NCBI RefSeq assembly: GCF_022869805.1
Contig: NZ_CP094974.1
Span: forward strand, 1,922,001-1,986,000
Source: Halosolutus halophilus
GTDB lineage: Archaea > Halobacteriota > Halobacteria > Halobacteriales > Natrialbaceae
Direction: 5' to 3'
DNA length: 64,000 nucleotides
The notes beneath the pieces are model-generated. The model saw nothing but the letters and a program-made list of their open reading frames with translations. It did not search any database and was not told the DNA's origin. Positions within the stretch are counted from its first letter, which is position 1. The number at the start of each line of letters is the position of its first letter. The translations under genes and the position numbers were made by a program. Below are positions 14,743-23,401 of the stretch, one piece after another.

Positions 14743-14883
14743 CGCGGGTAGCTTCGGACGCCGGGGTGCTAAGTACTCGGAAACGCCGGGCGAAAATCGA
14801 ACCCGGCTCCGCTCGCGGTCCGAGCGGCGTGCGTTCTGCGACGAGCCGCCGTCAGCGTCCGTCAGAAACGGATCGACGCGGCG

Positions 14884-17800
14884 TCAGCACTCGCTCCAGC
14901 CACAGGACTCGCAGGTCTTGCAACCTTCGGAGTAGTACAGCGACAGCGAGCCACAGTCGGGACACTCCGGCGATTCGCCGGCGTCGATGAGGTCCTGAGT
15001 GGCGCCGTCGGTCGATTCGCTCGCGGCCGCTGCGCCGCCGTCGGTCTTGGGCCCGTCGGGGTCGACTGCCCCGGGGTCGGCCGACTCCTCCAGGGTCTGC
15101 TGGGTGGGGTACGGCTTGTCGATTTCGTCCTCAAGGTACCGCCGCATCGCGGTGCCGATCGCGTCCGGGATCGACTGGATCTGTTCGCCCTTGTCCCAGG
15201 CGACCTTCGGGGAGCGGGTTCCGCAGAGTTCGTCGACGATCTCCTCGGGGTCGACGCCCGATCGCAGCGAGGTCGAGATGACCTTCGCCAGCGCCTCGGT
15301 GAAGGAGTTGGTGAACCCGCCCGAGTGACCGATGTTCGCGAACAGTTCGAACGGCTGGCCCGTCTCGGGGTCCTCGTTGATCGTCACGTAGACCTTGCCG
15401 TAGCCGGTGTCGATGCGCTGGCTGACGCCCTGGAGTGCGTCGGGCCGTTCGCGCTTCTCGGTGAAGTCGATCTCGACCGGCTGTCGATCGTCGCCGAGCA
15501 GCGAGTCGACGTCTTCCTCGAGCACGTCCTTGACCTCCTGGCTGTCGAGGAAGGCCTCGAGGCCACCGAAGATCTCGTCGATCTGTTCGACGAGGGCTTC
15601 CGCGGCTTCGGTCTCGTCGGCGAAGTCCGCGTTGTCGGCCCGGGTCGTCAGCACCTGCTTGCTCCGGGTGCCGTCGCGGTAGTAGGTGACGCCCTTGCCG
15701 CCGTGCTCGTAGATGTACTCGAAGACCTCCTTGGCGTCCTCGAGCGTGGAGTCGTTCGGCGCGTTGACGGTCTTCGAGATGGCGGAGTCGACGCCCTGCT
15801 GACAGGCACACTGCACGGCAGCGTGGTCTTTCGCCGAGAGGTCACTGGTGATGACGAACAGTTCGCCGATCGCGTCCGGCACCGTCGAGAGGCCTTCGAC
15901 GCCCTCGAACTGGTTGGTCGCCATCTGTTCCTGTGCCTCTTCCTTGACGGCGTCGACGTCGATGTCGTTCGCCTCCAGCGTCCGGAGGAAGTAGTCGTCG
16001 AACTCGACCAGCATCTCGTCGCCCTGGACGTCGTCGGTGACGTTCTTGTAGTAGGCGACGTTGTAGATCGGCTCACAGCCGCCGGTGGTGTTGCCGACCA
16101 TCGAGGTCGTGCCCGTCGGCGCGATCGTCGTCACGTTGTGGTTCCGAATGGGGAACCCGTCGTCCCAGTCGTCGGCGTCCTCGCCGGTCTGGTGTTCGAA
16201 CCACTCGCGGTACTCGGTCGGGTCGGCGTACTTGGAGTCGTCCCAGTCGTTGAACGAGCCCCGCTCCGTGGCGAGTTCGTGACTCGTGGCCTTGGCCCCG
16301 TGGTTGATGTGGGTCATCAACTGGCGGGCGACCTCGTTGCCCTCCTCGCTGCCGTACTTGATACCGAGCTGGATGTACAGCTGGGCCAGTCCCATCACGC
16401 CCAGCCCGATCTTGCGCATGTCTCGGACCTTCTCCTCGATCTCCTCGACCGGGAAGTCGGACATCGTGACGACGTTCTCGAGGAAGCGGGTGCCGTACTC
16501 GATGCGCTCGTCGAACTCCTCGTAGTCGATCGCTTCCTCTAGGAAGGCGTCGACGGCCGCTTCCCGGGAGTCGTACTCGTCGGCGTGGGCCTCGCTCCAG
16601 ACGCGCCAGTCGGGGGCGTCCTCGTCCGCCAGCGTCGAGAGGTTGATGTGGCCGAGGTTGCAGGCCTCGTACTCCTCTAAGGGTTGCTCGCCACAGGGGT
16701 TGGTCGCCAGCATCCGGTGGTCGTCCTGCTCCTCGACGTCGAAGGAGTGCTGTTTGTTCACGCGCTCGAGGTAGATGACGCCCGGTTCGCCGTTCTCGTG
16801 GGCCCCCTCGACGATACGGTCCCAGACGAGTTCCGCGGGGATCGAGAGCGGTTCGCCGACCTCGACGTACTCGCCGAGGTCGTACCGGCTGTACATCTCC
16901 TTGGTCTCCTCGGTGGCGATATGGGGCTCCTCCGTGCGCGGGTTGGTGAAGGTGTACTCCTCGCCGTTCTGCACCGCGTCCATGAAGTCGTCGGTGACGC
17001 CGACGGAGATGTTGAAGTTCGAGAGGTGGCCCTCGACGGCGTTGCGCAGGTGCTCGGGAACGCGCCCCTCCTCGTCGATGAGGTCGCGGGCCTCCTCGAG
17101 CGCCTCGGAGAAGCTGGTGTAGGTGTAGTCGTCGGGATCGTTGAGACGGAGACAGTGGGCCAGGGAAACGTCCTTGTTCTTGGCGTGGATGAACTCGATG
17201 ACGTCGGGGTGGGAGATTCGCATGATGCCCATCTGGGCGCCGCGTCGAGTACCGCCCTGGGCGATCGTCTCACAGAGCTGGTCGTAGGTCCGCATGAAGG
17301 TGATCGGCCCCGAGGCGATGCCGCCCGTCGAGCCGACGGCGTCCCCGTAGGGACGCAGTTGCCAGAACCCGTAGCCGACGCCGCCGCCGGACTGGAAGAC
17401 CTCCGCCGCCTTCTTGGCGGTCTCGTGGATGTCCGAGAGGTCGTCGTCCGGACTCATGACGAAACAGGCCGAGAGCTGCTGGAGTTCGTCGCCCGCGTTC
17501 ATCAGGGTCGGCGAGTTCGGCATGAAGGAGAGCGACTCCATACCCTCGATGAACGTGTCCGCGACGTCCTCGACGTGCCCGCGAACCTCGTCGGGGAGTT
17601 CGGGAACGATCGTGTCGTAGGCGAACTTGTTGACGTTGTACTCGGTGAGCGTCGTCTTGGCGTCGTCCGCCGCCGTGACTCCCTCCCCGAAGACCTCCTC
17701 GGCGAGTTCGTCCCGCCGCGGGTGGTCCGGCTTGAGCTGGTCGGGCGTGACGGTGATCTCGACGTCGCGCTTCTCGGCCTCGTAGACGGCCTCGGCCAGC

Positions 17801-17994
17801 GCGATGTTCTTGCCGACGCGATCGAAGAGGTCCTCCTGTTCCTCGACGAGTTCGCCGTCGGCGTCCTTGCGCAGATAGCGCGCCGGGAGGATGTTGTGAT
17901 AGGCGTTGTCCGTCAACCGCTCCTCGAGCGTGTCGCCGTCGGTGCGCTTGATCGGAAGGGTGAGTTCCGCCGCGGAGAGTTCGGAGTCGCTCAT
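14884..17994 (-). CDS. nrdJ: Adenosylcobalamin-dependent (class II) ribonucleotide reductase
   Basis: The 1036-residue enzyme reduces ribonucleotides to deoxyribonucleotides using a B12-generated thiyl radical. The catalytic set is visible: redox cysteine C177 (QQLSACFVMSPDDD), radical cysteine C434 in TNPCGEQPL, partner C445 in EACNLGHINL. The substrate-phosphate loop APTGTTSMVGNTTGG lies near residue 635. The far C-terminus carries a zinc ribbon with CPDCG and CETC/CGW plus a terminal C, used for re-reduction. A low-complexity linker precedes it. No intein is present. It is monocistronic. Its length is normal for haloarchaeal NrdJ. Confidence 0.95.
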   Translation of the reverse strand: MSDSELSAAELTLPIKRTDGDTLEERLTDNAYHNILPARYLRKDADGELVEEQEDLFDRVGKNIALAEAVYEAEKRDVEITVTPDQLKPDHPRRDELAEEVFGEGVTAADDAKTTLTEYNVNKFAYDTIVPELPDEVRGHVEDVADTFIEGMESLSFMPNSPTLMNAGDELQQLSACFVMSPDDDLSDIHETAKKAAEVFQSGGGVGYGFWQLRPYGDAVGSTGGIASGPITFMRTYDQLCETIAQGGTRRGAQMGIMRISHPDVIEFIHAKNKDVSLAHCLRLNDPDDYTYTSFSEALEEARDLIDEEGRVPEHLRNAVEGHLSNFNISVGVTDDFMDAVQNGEEYTFTNPRTEEPHIATEETKEMYSRYDLGEYVEVGEPLSIPAELVWDRIVEGAHENGEPGVIYLERVNKQHSFDVEEQDDHRMLATNPCGEQPLEEYEACNLGHINLSTLADEDAPDWRVWSEAHADEYDSREAAVDAFLEEAIDYEEFDERIEYGTRFLENVVTMSDFPVEEIEEKVRDMRKIGLGVMGLAQLYIQLGIKYGSEEGNEVARQLMTHINHGAKATSHELATERGSFNDWDDSKYADPTEYREWFEHQTGEDADDWDDGFPIRNHNVTTIAPTGTTSMVGNTTGGCEPIYNVAYYKNVTDDVQGDEMLVEFDDYFLRTLEANDIDVDAVKEEAQEQMATNQFEGVEGLSTVPDAIGELFVITSDLSAKDHAAVQCACQQGVDSAISKTVNAPNDSTLEDAKEVFEYIYEHGGKGVTYYRDGTRSKQVLTTRADNADFADETEAAEALVEQIDEIFGGLEAFLDSQEVKDVLEEDVDSLLGDDRQPVEIDFTEKRERPDALQGVSQRIDTGYGKVYVTINEDPETGQPFELFANIGHSGGFTNSFTEALAKVISTSLRSGVDPEEIVDELCGTRSPKVAWDKGEQIQSIPDAIGTAMRRYLEDEIDKPYPTQQTLEESADPGAVDPDGPKTDGGAAAASESTDGATQDLIDAGESPECPDCGSLSLYYSEGCKTCESCGWSEC

Positions 17995-18453
17995 GCGCGG
18001 GTCACCTCGTCGCTATCCCGCTGCCACACGCCGATTTCGGCCTGGGGTCTGGTCGTGAGTTCCATCATTCGTGACGAAGGTCTGGTATTCTTGCATCCAT
18101 CTTAAAACGTGTGATGTCCTCCTACTTTTCTTGTATTAGTGCAACTGTGGTTGTACAGATGGGTCTGTACCCTATTCGAGTCCATCCCCGCCACGACTGT
18201 CGAATCGGCCGTGGTGTCGTCTGTGACGGTCTACGTGGCCAACTGCCTTAACGATTTTCAGACCGACCTGAAAGTGAACTCGATAGACGCGAGTCGCCGT
18301 TCCCGCACGTGATTTTCTCTTTTACGACGCTGCCGGCGGTTCGTCACGGCGTCGGGGTTCTCGGTACGACAGTTCAGCTATCGGTACAGTCGTCGGCGAT
18401 ATTGTGTCACGATATCCAGAAAGATTACGTCCCTTCAGTGCAGGGACTGTGGT
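17995..18453. other. Intergenic region between nrdJ and a small membrane gene
   Basis: I see no gene in these 459 bp. They hold the nrdJ promoter region and a perfect dyad at 18153-18170. T-rich runs near 18120 and 18312 could end or start transcripts, but no clear promoter pair can be assigned. Confidence 0.5.
18153..18170. promoter_or_regulatory. Perfect dyad GTACAGA-TGGG-TCTGTAC
   Basis: Seven-base arms at 18153-18159 and 18164-18170 are exact reverse complements around TGGG. The site lies about 160 bp upstream of nrdJ and 280 bp upstream of the plus-strand gene at 18454. It has the form of an operator for a dimeric regulator. Which gene it controls, if any, is not shown. Confidence 0.4.
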
Positions 18454-18633
18454 ATGCCGGAACCACTGATATCTGGATCGGCGATACTCCTCGTCCTGGC
18501 AGCGCTCGCTGCCATCGCCGTCGCCATCGTGGCGATCCGAATCGCGATCAAACTGGCGGTCCGCGTCGGACTCCTCGCTGCCGTCGTCCTCGCCGCACTC
18601 TATACGGCAGGCATCGTCGATCTGCCGTTCTAA
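18454..18633 (+). CDS. Small membrane protein (59 aa)
   Basis: ATG 18454 to TAA 18631-18633 encodes MPEPLISGSAILLVLAALAA followed by IAVAIVAIRIAIKLAVRVGL and a second hydrophobic run ending AGIVDLPF. It forms two membrane helices linked by a short basic turn (RIAIKLAVR). No family is recognised. It converges with trpG, 57 bp away. Confidence 0.65.
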   Translation: MPEPLISGSAILLVLAALAAIAVAIVAIRIAIKLAVRVGLLAAVVLAALYTAGIVDLPF

Positions 18634-18689
18634 CCGTCCGGTTTACGCCCCGGGTCGTCCTCCTCCGACGATCGTCCACTGTGGCAGTA

Positions 18690-19388
18690 CTACTCGGGGG
18701 TCCGGACTCGGATCGACTCGAGGAAGTTCTCGATCACGTCGTGGCCGACGGCCGTGAGCACGCTCTCGGGGTGGAACTGCACGCACTCGATCGGGTGCTC
18801 GCGGTGGCGGACGCCCATGACGAGCGTCTCGTCGTTCTGCGATGCCATCGCAGCGTCGGCGGCACTTCGTTCCGCGCTACCGTGTTCGGCCGTCGCCGTC
18901 ACCTCGAAACAGCCCGGAACGTCCGTGGCGATCAGCGAGTGGTATCGACCCGCGCGAAAGCCCTGCTCGAGGCCCTCGAAGACGCCCGCGCCGTCGTGGT
19001 CGACCGCCGAGGCCTTGCCGTGGATCGGTGCCGGCGCACGGCCGATCGAACCACCGTACTCGTAGACGGCGGCTTCGAGGCCGAGACAGACTCCGAGCGT
19101 CGGCACGTCGGGGCTGAGTTCGCGCAGGACGGCCATCGACACGCCGACGTCCCGATCGTTCTTCGGGTGGCCGGGTCCGGGGCTGATGACGATCGCGTCG
19201 GGGTCGACCGCCCGGACGTCGTCGAGCGACGCCGTATTCTTCAGGACCTCGGTCTCGGTCCCGGCCTGCTGGCTGACGTACTCGACGATGTTGTAGGTGA
19301 ACGAGTCGTAGTTGTCGACAAACAGGACCCGGACCGGTTCCGCGTCCGCGTCCGAATCGACGGCCTGTTCCTCTCCCGTCGCGCTCAT
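18690..19388 (-). CDS. trpG: Anthranilate synthase component II (glutamine amidotransferase)
   Basis: The 232-residue protein supplies ammonia from glutamine to TrpE. Class I amidotransferase motifs are present: LFVDNYDSFTYNIVEYV at the start, VISPGPGHPK (oxyanion region), nucleophile in TLGVCLGLEAA, and catalytic His-Glu in CVQFHPESVL. About 18 acidic residues precede the domain. Its ATG overlaps the trpE stop by four bases, so synthesis is probably coupled. A 20-residue insertion near residue 175 (AEHGSAERSAADAAMASQND) is typical of haloarchaeal loop expansion. Confidence 0.95.
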   Translation of the reverse strand: MSATGEEQAVDSDADAEPVRVLFVDNYDSFTYNIVEYVSQQAGTETEVLKNTASLDDVRAVDPDAIVISPGPGHPKNDRDVGVSMAVLRELSPDVPTLGVCLGLEAAVYEYGGSIGRAPAPIHGKASAVDHDGAGVFEGLEQGFRAGRYHSLIATDVPGCFEVTATAEHGSAERSAADAAMASQNDETLVMGVRHREHPIECVQFHPESVLTAVGHDVIENFLESIRVRTPE

Positions 19389-21043
19389 CGGCTCACCTCC
19401 GGGGTCGGTTCGGCTTCGTCGGTCGGACTCGCGTCGTCGGCCGGTGTCTCGATCTTCTCGAGCGCCGCGAGGACGCCGCCCATCTTCTTCTCGGTCTCTT
19501 CGTACTCGGCGGTCGGATCGCTGTCGGCGACCAGGCCTGCACCGGCCTGGACCGTGATCCGGTCCCGCTCACCACCGGTTTCTACCGTGGCGGTCCTGAT
19601 TACGATCGCGAAGTCCGCATCGCCACACCACGAGTAGTAGCCGACGCCGCCGCCGTAGAGCCCCCGCGGCTCGGCTTCCAGGTCGTGGATGATCTCCATG
19701 GCTCGGATCTTGGGCGCGCCCGAGAGCGTCCCGGCGGGGAACGACGCGCGAGTCGCGTCGAAGGCGTCCGCGTCGGCCGACAGTTCGCCCGTCACCGTCG
19801 ACTCGATGTGCTGGACGTGGCTGTACTTCAGGACGTTCATGAACTCGTCGACCCTGACGGTTCCGGGTTCGGATACGCGACGCACGTCGTTTCGAGCGAG
19901 GTCGACCAGCATCGTGTGTTCGGCACGTTCCTTCTCGTCGGCCAGCATCTCGCCCGCGAGTCGGCGGTCCTCGACGGGACTCGTTCCCCGATCGCAGGTG
20001 CCGGCGATCGGATTCGCCATGACCTCGCGCCCGCGAACGGAGACCAGCGTCTCGGGACTCGCCCCGACGACGGTGAGGTCGTCGTGGTCCAGCAGGTACA
20101 TGTACGGCGACGGGTTCACGTCGCGCATGGCCTCGTAGAAGCCGATCGGATCGATCTCGCCGTAGAGTTCCCGCGTCCGCGAGACGACGCCCTGGTAGAT
20201 GTCGCCGTCGAGGACGTGTTCTTTCGCGCGCCGGACGCTCTCCTCGTACTCGGCTTTCGGCCCGGCGTCCTCGGATTCCCGATCGAATCCTCCGGTTTCC
20301 GGGGGGTCCGCCTCGCGGAGCGTCTCCGCGACCGCGGCGGCTTCCGATCGGAGTTCGTCGTAGACCGCGTCTGGATCGTCGTCGGCGTCGAGGACCGGCG
20401 TGAAGACGAGCGAGATCGTCCCCTCGAGTTCGTCGAACGCGAGGGTCTTCGTGTTCAGGACGAACTGGGCGTCCGGGAACCGCGACTCGGGTCGCTCGAG
20501 TCCGACCTCCTCGAGCCAGAGGTCGTAGACGGCGTCGTAGGCGAGGAAGCCGACGAGGCCGCCTTCGAGGTGCTGGCGATCGTGCTCCGGTAGGTTGGGG
20601 AGTCGGACGTCCGGGAGCGCACCTCGAAGCGCGTCGACGGTGTCGCCGTCGACGGCCGGTTCGATCAGATCGACCGGGGCGCCCTCGGAGAGGGCCTCGA
20701 CGGTCGTTCCATCGGGGCCGACCGTCACCGCGGCCTCGGGATCGTAACCGACGTAGGAGAAACGGGCGTGGCGTTCGGCGTCGGCAGAACTGGGACGGAA
20801 CGCGCCGTCGGGATCGCTCGAGGCCGTCTTCTCGGCGCTCTCGAGCAGGAACGCGTACGACGATCGGTCGCGGTCGCTTCCGTTCGATCGGCCGGTGAGC
20901 GCGGCGTAGGCGGCCAGCGGCGACGTATCGAGGTCGAGCGTGGCGACGGCGCGAACGACCGCCGGTCGCTCGTCGCTGCTGCCGGCGTGGTCGCGGAACG
21001 CGTCTCGATCGACGTCCAGCGTCGGCGGTGTGAGGCCGCTCAT
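19385..21043 (-). CDS. trpE: Anthranilate synthase component I
   Basis: The 552-residue chorismate-using subunit carries the C-terminal chorismate-binding domain, with TSPETL-type ASPETLVSVRGREVMANPIA, GTCDRG and FPAGTLSGAPKIRAMEII near residues 350-460. The N-terminal domain (about 25-230) is the usual anthranilate synthase component I lead, interrupted by acidic loops. It overlaps trpF upstream (4 bp) and trpG downstream (4 bp) in the operon trpDFEG. Together the four genes cover chorismate to the isomerised phosphoribosyl intermediate of tryptophan synthesis. trpC, trpB and trpA are not in this window. Confidence 0.95.
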   Translation of the reverse strand: MSGLTPPTLDVDRDAFRDHAGSSDERPAVVRAVATLDLDTSPLAAYAALTGRSNGSDRDRSSYAFLLESAEKTASSDPDGAFRPSSADAERHARFSYVGYDPEAAVTVGPDGTTVEALSEGAPVDLIEPAVDGDTVDALRGALPDVRLPNLPEHDRQHLEGGLVGFLAYDAVYDLWLEEVGLERPESRFPDAQFVLNTKTLAFDELEGTISLVFTPVLDADDDPDAVYDELRSEAAAVAETLREADPPETGGFDRESEDAGPKAEYEESVRRAKEHVLDGDIYQGVVSRTRELYGEIDPIGFYEAMRDVNPSPYMYLLDHDDLTVVGASPETLVSVRGREVMANPIAGTCDRGTSPVEDRRLAGEMLADEKERAEHTMLVDLARNDVRRVSEPGTVRVDEFMNVLKYSHVQHIESTVTGELSADADAFDATRASFPAGTLSGAPKIRAMEIIHDLEAEPRGLYGGGVGYYSWCGDADFAIVIRTATVETGGERDRITVQAGAGLVADSDPTAEYEETEKKMGGVLAALEKIETPADDASPTDEAEPTPEVSR

Positions 21044-21696
21044 GATTCCGGGTGTACCGATCGGTGGGCGGTCGTCGCCCGTTCGACGAACGATCGTACG
21101 GCGGCAGCGTCCTTGACGCCACCCTCGGCCTCGACGCCGCTCGCGACGTCGACGGCGAACGGGTCGACGGCCCGGACGGCTTCTGCGACGTTGTCGGGGG
21201 TGAGGCCCCCGGCGAGGATCAGTGGCGAATCGAGGTCGGTGGCAACGATCCGGGTGCGATTCCAGTCGTGCGTTTCGCCGGTCCCGCCACCGCCATCGTC
21301 GCTCGTCGTGTCGACGAGGAGGGCGTCGGCGACCTCGTCGTACCGTTCGGCCGTGGCGGCGTCGTCGGCGTCGATCGCGAGCAGGATCCCGGCGTCGACG
21401 GCGGCACGGAGATAGGCGAGGTCGCCGAGGCGAATCCCGCCGTGGATCTGGACCGCGTCGGGCTCGACTGCCTCCACGAGATCGATCGCGTCCGCGGGCG
21501 TGTCCGGCATCGTCACCAGCACGCTCGTGACGAACGGCGGAACGGCCGCCGCGAGCGCCGCGGCGCGCTCCGTCGAGACCTCCCGTGGGGTGTCGACCGG
21601 AACGTCACAGATGATGCCGACGGCGTCGGCACCGGCGACGATCGCCGTCTCGAGGTCGTCCTCGGTCGTCAGTCCGCAGATCTTCACGCGGGTCAT
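21040..21696 (-). CDS. trpF: Phosphoribosylanthranilate isomerase
   Basis: The 218-residue TIM-barrel enzyme opens with TRVKICGLTTEDDLETAIVA, the family start with the catalytic cysteine in KICG. It has the barrel strand DAVGIICDVPVDTPREVS and the later phosphate-binding SPLILAGGLTPDNV and VDVASGVEA. A 15-residue glycine-rich insertion (TTSDDGGGGTGETHDW) is a haloarchaeal elaboration. It overlaps trpD upstream and trpE downstream by four bases each. Confidence 0.95.
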   Translation of the reverse strand: MTRVKICGLTTEDDLETAIVAGADAVGIICDVPVDTPREVSTERAAALAAAVPPFVTSVLVTMPDTPADAIDLVEAVEPDAVQIHGGIRLGDLAYLRAAVDAGILLAIDADDAATAERYDEVADALLVDTTSDDGGGGTGETHDWNRTRIVATDLDSPLILAGGLTPDNVAEAVRAVDPFAVDVASGVEAEGGVKDAAAVRSFVERATTAHRSVHPES

Positions 21697-22721
21697 CGTC
21701 CGTCCACTTCCGCCGTCTCCGGCTCCTGTGCCGTCCGGAGCCGGTCGAGCGTGCTCGCTGCGTCTCCGGACTCGATCGCCTCGCGTGCGGCGTCGGCACC
21801 CGCTTCGAGCGAGTCGGCCTTCCCCGCGACGTAGATCGCCGCGCCCGCGTTCGCGAGAATGACGTCGCGTTTCGCGCCGGTGACGTCGCCCTCGACGATG
21901 CCGCGGAGGTCCGCCGCGTTCTCCGCCGGCGCTCCGCCCGCGATATCCGCGACGTCGTGTTCCGGGAGTCCGATGTCGGCCGGTTCGAGGCTGTACTCCT
22001 CGACGTCCTCGCCGTCGACTTCCGCGACGGTCGTCTCCCCGTGAATGGCGATTTCGTCGGTTCCGGAACCGTGGACGACCAGCGCGCGCTCCGTGTCCAT
22101 TCGCGCGAGGGCGTTCGCGAGGACGTGTGCGAGGTCGGGATCGTAGACCCCGACGACCTGTGTGTTCGCACCTGCGGGGTTCGTCAGCGGACCGAGCACG
22201 TTGAAGATCGTCCGCATCTCGAGTTCGCGACGGGGGCCGATGACGGCCTTCATCGCGGGGTGGAACGCGGGCGCGTGCATGTAACCGATGCCGCGGTCCT
22301 CGATCGACGCCTCGACGGCCGGCGGTTCGGCGTCGAGCGTGACGCCGAGTTCCGCGAGCACGTCTGAACTCCCCGACGTCGAGGAGACCGAGTAGTTTCC
22401 GTGCTTGGCGACCGGCACCCCTGCCCCGGCGGCGACTATCGCGCTCGTCGTCGAGACGTTGATCGTGTCGTAGTCGTCACCGCCCGTGCCGCAGGTGTCG
22501 ACCAGCGGCTCCCGATCGGGATCGATCGTCCGGGCGGCCGCGCGCATGCCCTCGGCGAAGCCGGCGATCTCGGCCTCGGTCTCGCCTTTCGTGCGCAGTG
22601 CCGCCAGCAGCGCTCCGATCTGTGCCTCCGTCGCGTCCTCGAAGACGGCCGTCGAGGCCGCGCGAGCGTCCGCCTGTGAAAGGTCCTCTCCGTCGGTAAC
22701 CCGTTTGACGTACTCCTGCAT
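21693..22721 (-). CDS. trpD: Anthranilate phosphoribosyltransferase
   Basis: I chose the ATG at 22721 (MQEYVKRVTDGEDLSQADAR); the frame extends 13 codons further but into the promoter zone. The 342-residue enzyme joins anthranilate to phosphoribosyl pyrophosphate. The PRPP-binding DTCGTGGDDYDTINVST, the KHGNYSVSSTSGSSDVL glycine loop and NPAGANTQVVGVYDPD are all present. It is the first gene of the trpDFEG operon. Confidence 0.95.
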   Translation of the reverse strand: MQEYVKRVTDGEDLSQADARAASTAVFEDATEAQIGALLAALRTKGETEAEIAGFAEGMRAAARTIDPDREPLVDTCGTGGDDYDTINVSTTSAIVAAGAGVPVAKHGNYSVSSTSGSSDVLAELGVTLDAEPPAVEASIEDRGIGYMHAPAFHPAMKAVIGPRRELEMRTIFNVLGPLTNPAGANTQVVGVYDPDLAHVLANALARMDTERALVVHGSGTDEIAIHGETTVAEVDGEDVEEYSLEPADIGLPEHDVADIAGGAPAENAADLRGIVEGDVTGAKRDVILANAGAAIYVAGKADSLEAGADAAREAIESGDAASTLDRLRTAQEPETAEVDGR

Positions 22722-22724
22722 AGT

Positions 22725-22770
22725 GGACACCAATGTACGTAGTTGTCTTACAATGTCCAAATCAGTACAT
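22725..22770 (-). promoter_or_regulatory. Candidate trp operon control region
   Basis: Just upstream of trpD two inverted motifs are nested: ATGTAC (22733-22738) with GTACAT (22765-22770), and GGACA (22725-22729) with TGTCC (22755-22759). An AT-rich CTTAAG lies just beyond. The symmetry next to the start codon suggests an operator for tryptophan or another amino-acid regulator. The regulator is not known. Confidence 0.35.
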
Positions 22771-22903
22771 CAACTTAAGGCTGTCGGAGGGGTCGTGGGT
22801 CGCACTCGCGTACGGCGCCCGATTCGAAACCTTCAATTACGGCGGCGGGCAACGAACGAGTGCAGACAACGTGGCGACGGACGCCGCGGGAGCGAAACCA
22901 GGC

Positions 22904-22978
22904 GGGTTGGTGGTCTAGTCTGGTTATGACACCTCCTTGACATGGAGGAGGCCGGCAGTTCAAATCTGCCCCAACCCA
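22904..22978 (+). tRNA. tRNA-Val (GAC)
   Basis: Acceptor GGGTTGG pairs with CCAACCC (22971-22977) with discriminator A. The anticodon stem CCTCC/GGAGG encloses loop TTGACAT, so the anticodon is GAC. The T arm GGCAG/CTGCC encloses TTCAAAT. There is no intron, and CCA is not encoded. It is divergent from the trp operon. Confidence 0.95.
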
Positions 22979-23401
22979 CTCGGAACCTTACTCCTGACGA
23001 AGCACGGGACGGCGGAGAGACGTTTATATATTCTCTCAGATTCTGCGAGTTGGTTAGAGGATAGTCATTCTCATTTGCTGCTCACACAGAGACATCGTAC
23101 GAGGCAGGCCCGTTCTCTCTGAGGATCTCTCACACCGATCGGGCCCGCCGGAACCCGACCGTTGCCTTTCGAGGGGGTATTCCAGCACTGTTCTCGAAAA
23201 CGAACGATGGATCGACCGCCCTCAAGCGAGGCCTGCGAAAGTACACACAGCCGAAACGATCGATCCAACAGTTGCACCGATCGTCGCGAGTTGGAAACGG
23301 TCAACCGACGTCGTTGCGAGCAGTCCAACGATCGGTAAGTCACGGTAAGCGACGGGAACGGTCGAGTCGGTTTATGCTGGGTCCATCGAGACGCGAGGGC
23401 G
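22979..23401. other. Gene-free region after tRNA-Val
   Basis: I see no convincing gene in these 423 bp. A TATA-like TTTATATA lies at 23021-23028, and T-rich DNA around 23065 could be a tRNA or small-RNA transcript boundary. The ATG of the next gene is at 23402. Confidence 0.4.

Noticed and set aside
14884-17994. Intein in the ribonucleotide reductase
   Set aside because: Haloarchaeal nrdJ often hosts inteins, but the catalytic segments here are continuous and the length is normal without one.
15325-18105. Long plus-strand frames opposite nrdJ (15325-16542 and 16684-18105)
   Set aside because: They mirror the GC-rich nrdJ coding sequence, are Val/Leu/Arg/Asp-rich antisense frames and show no protein family features.
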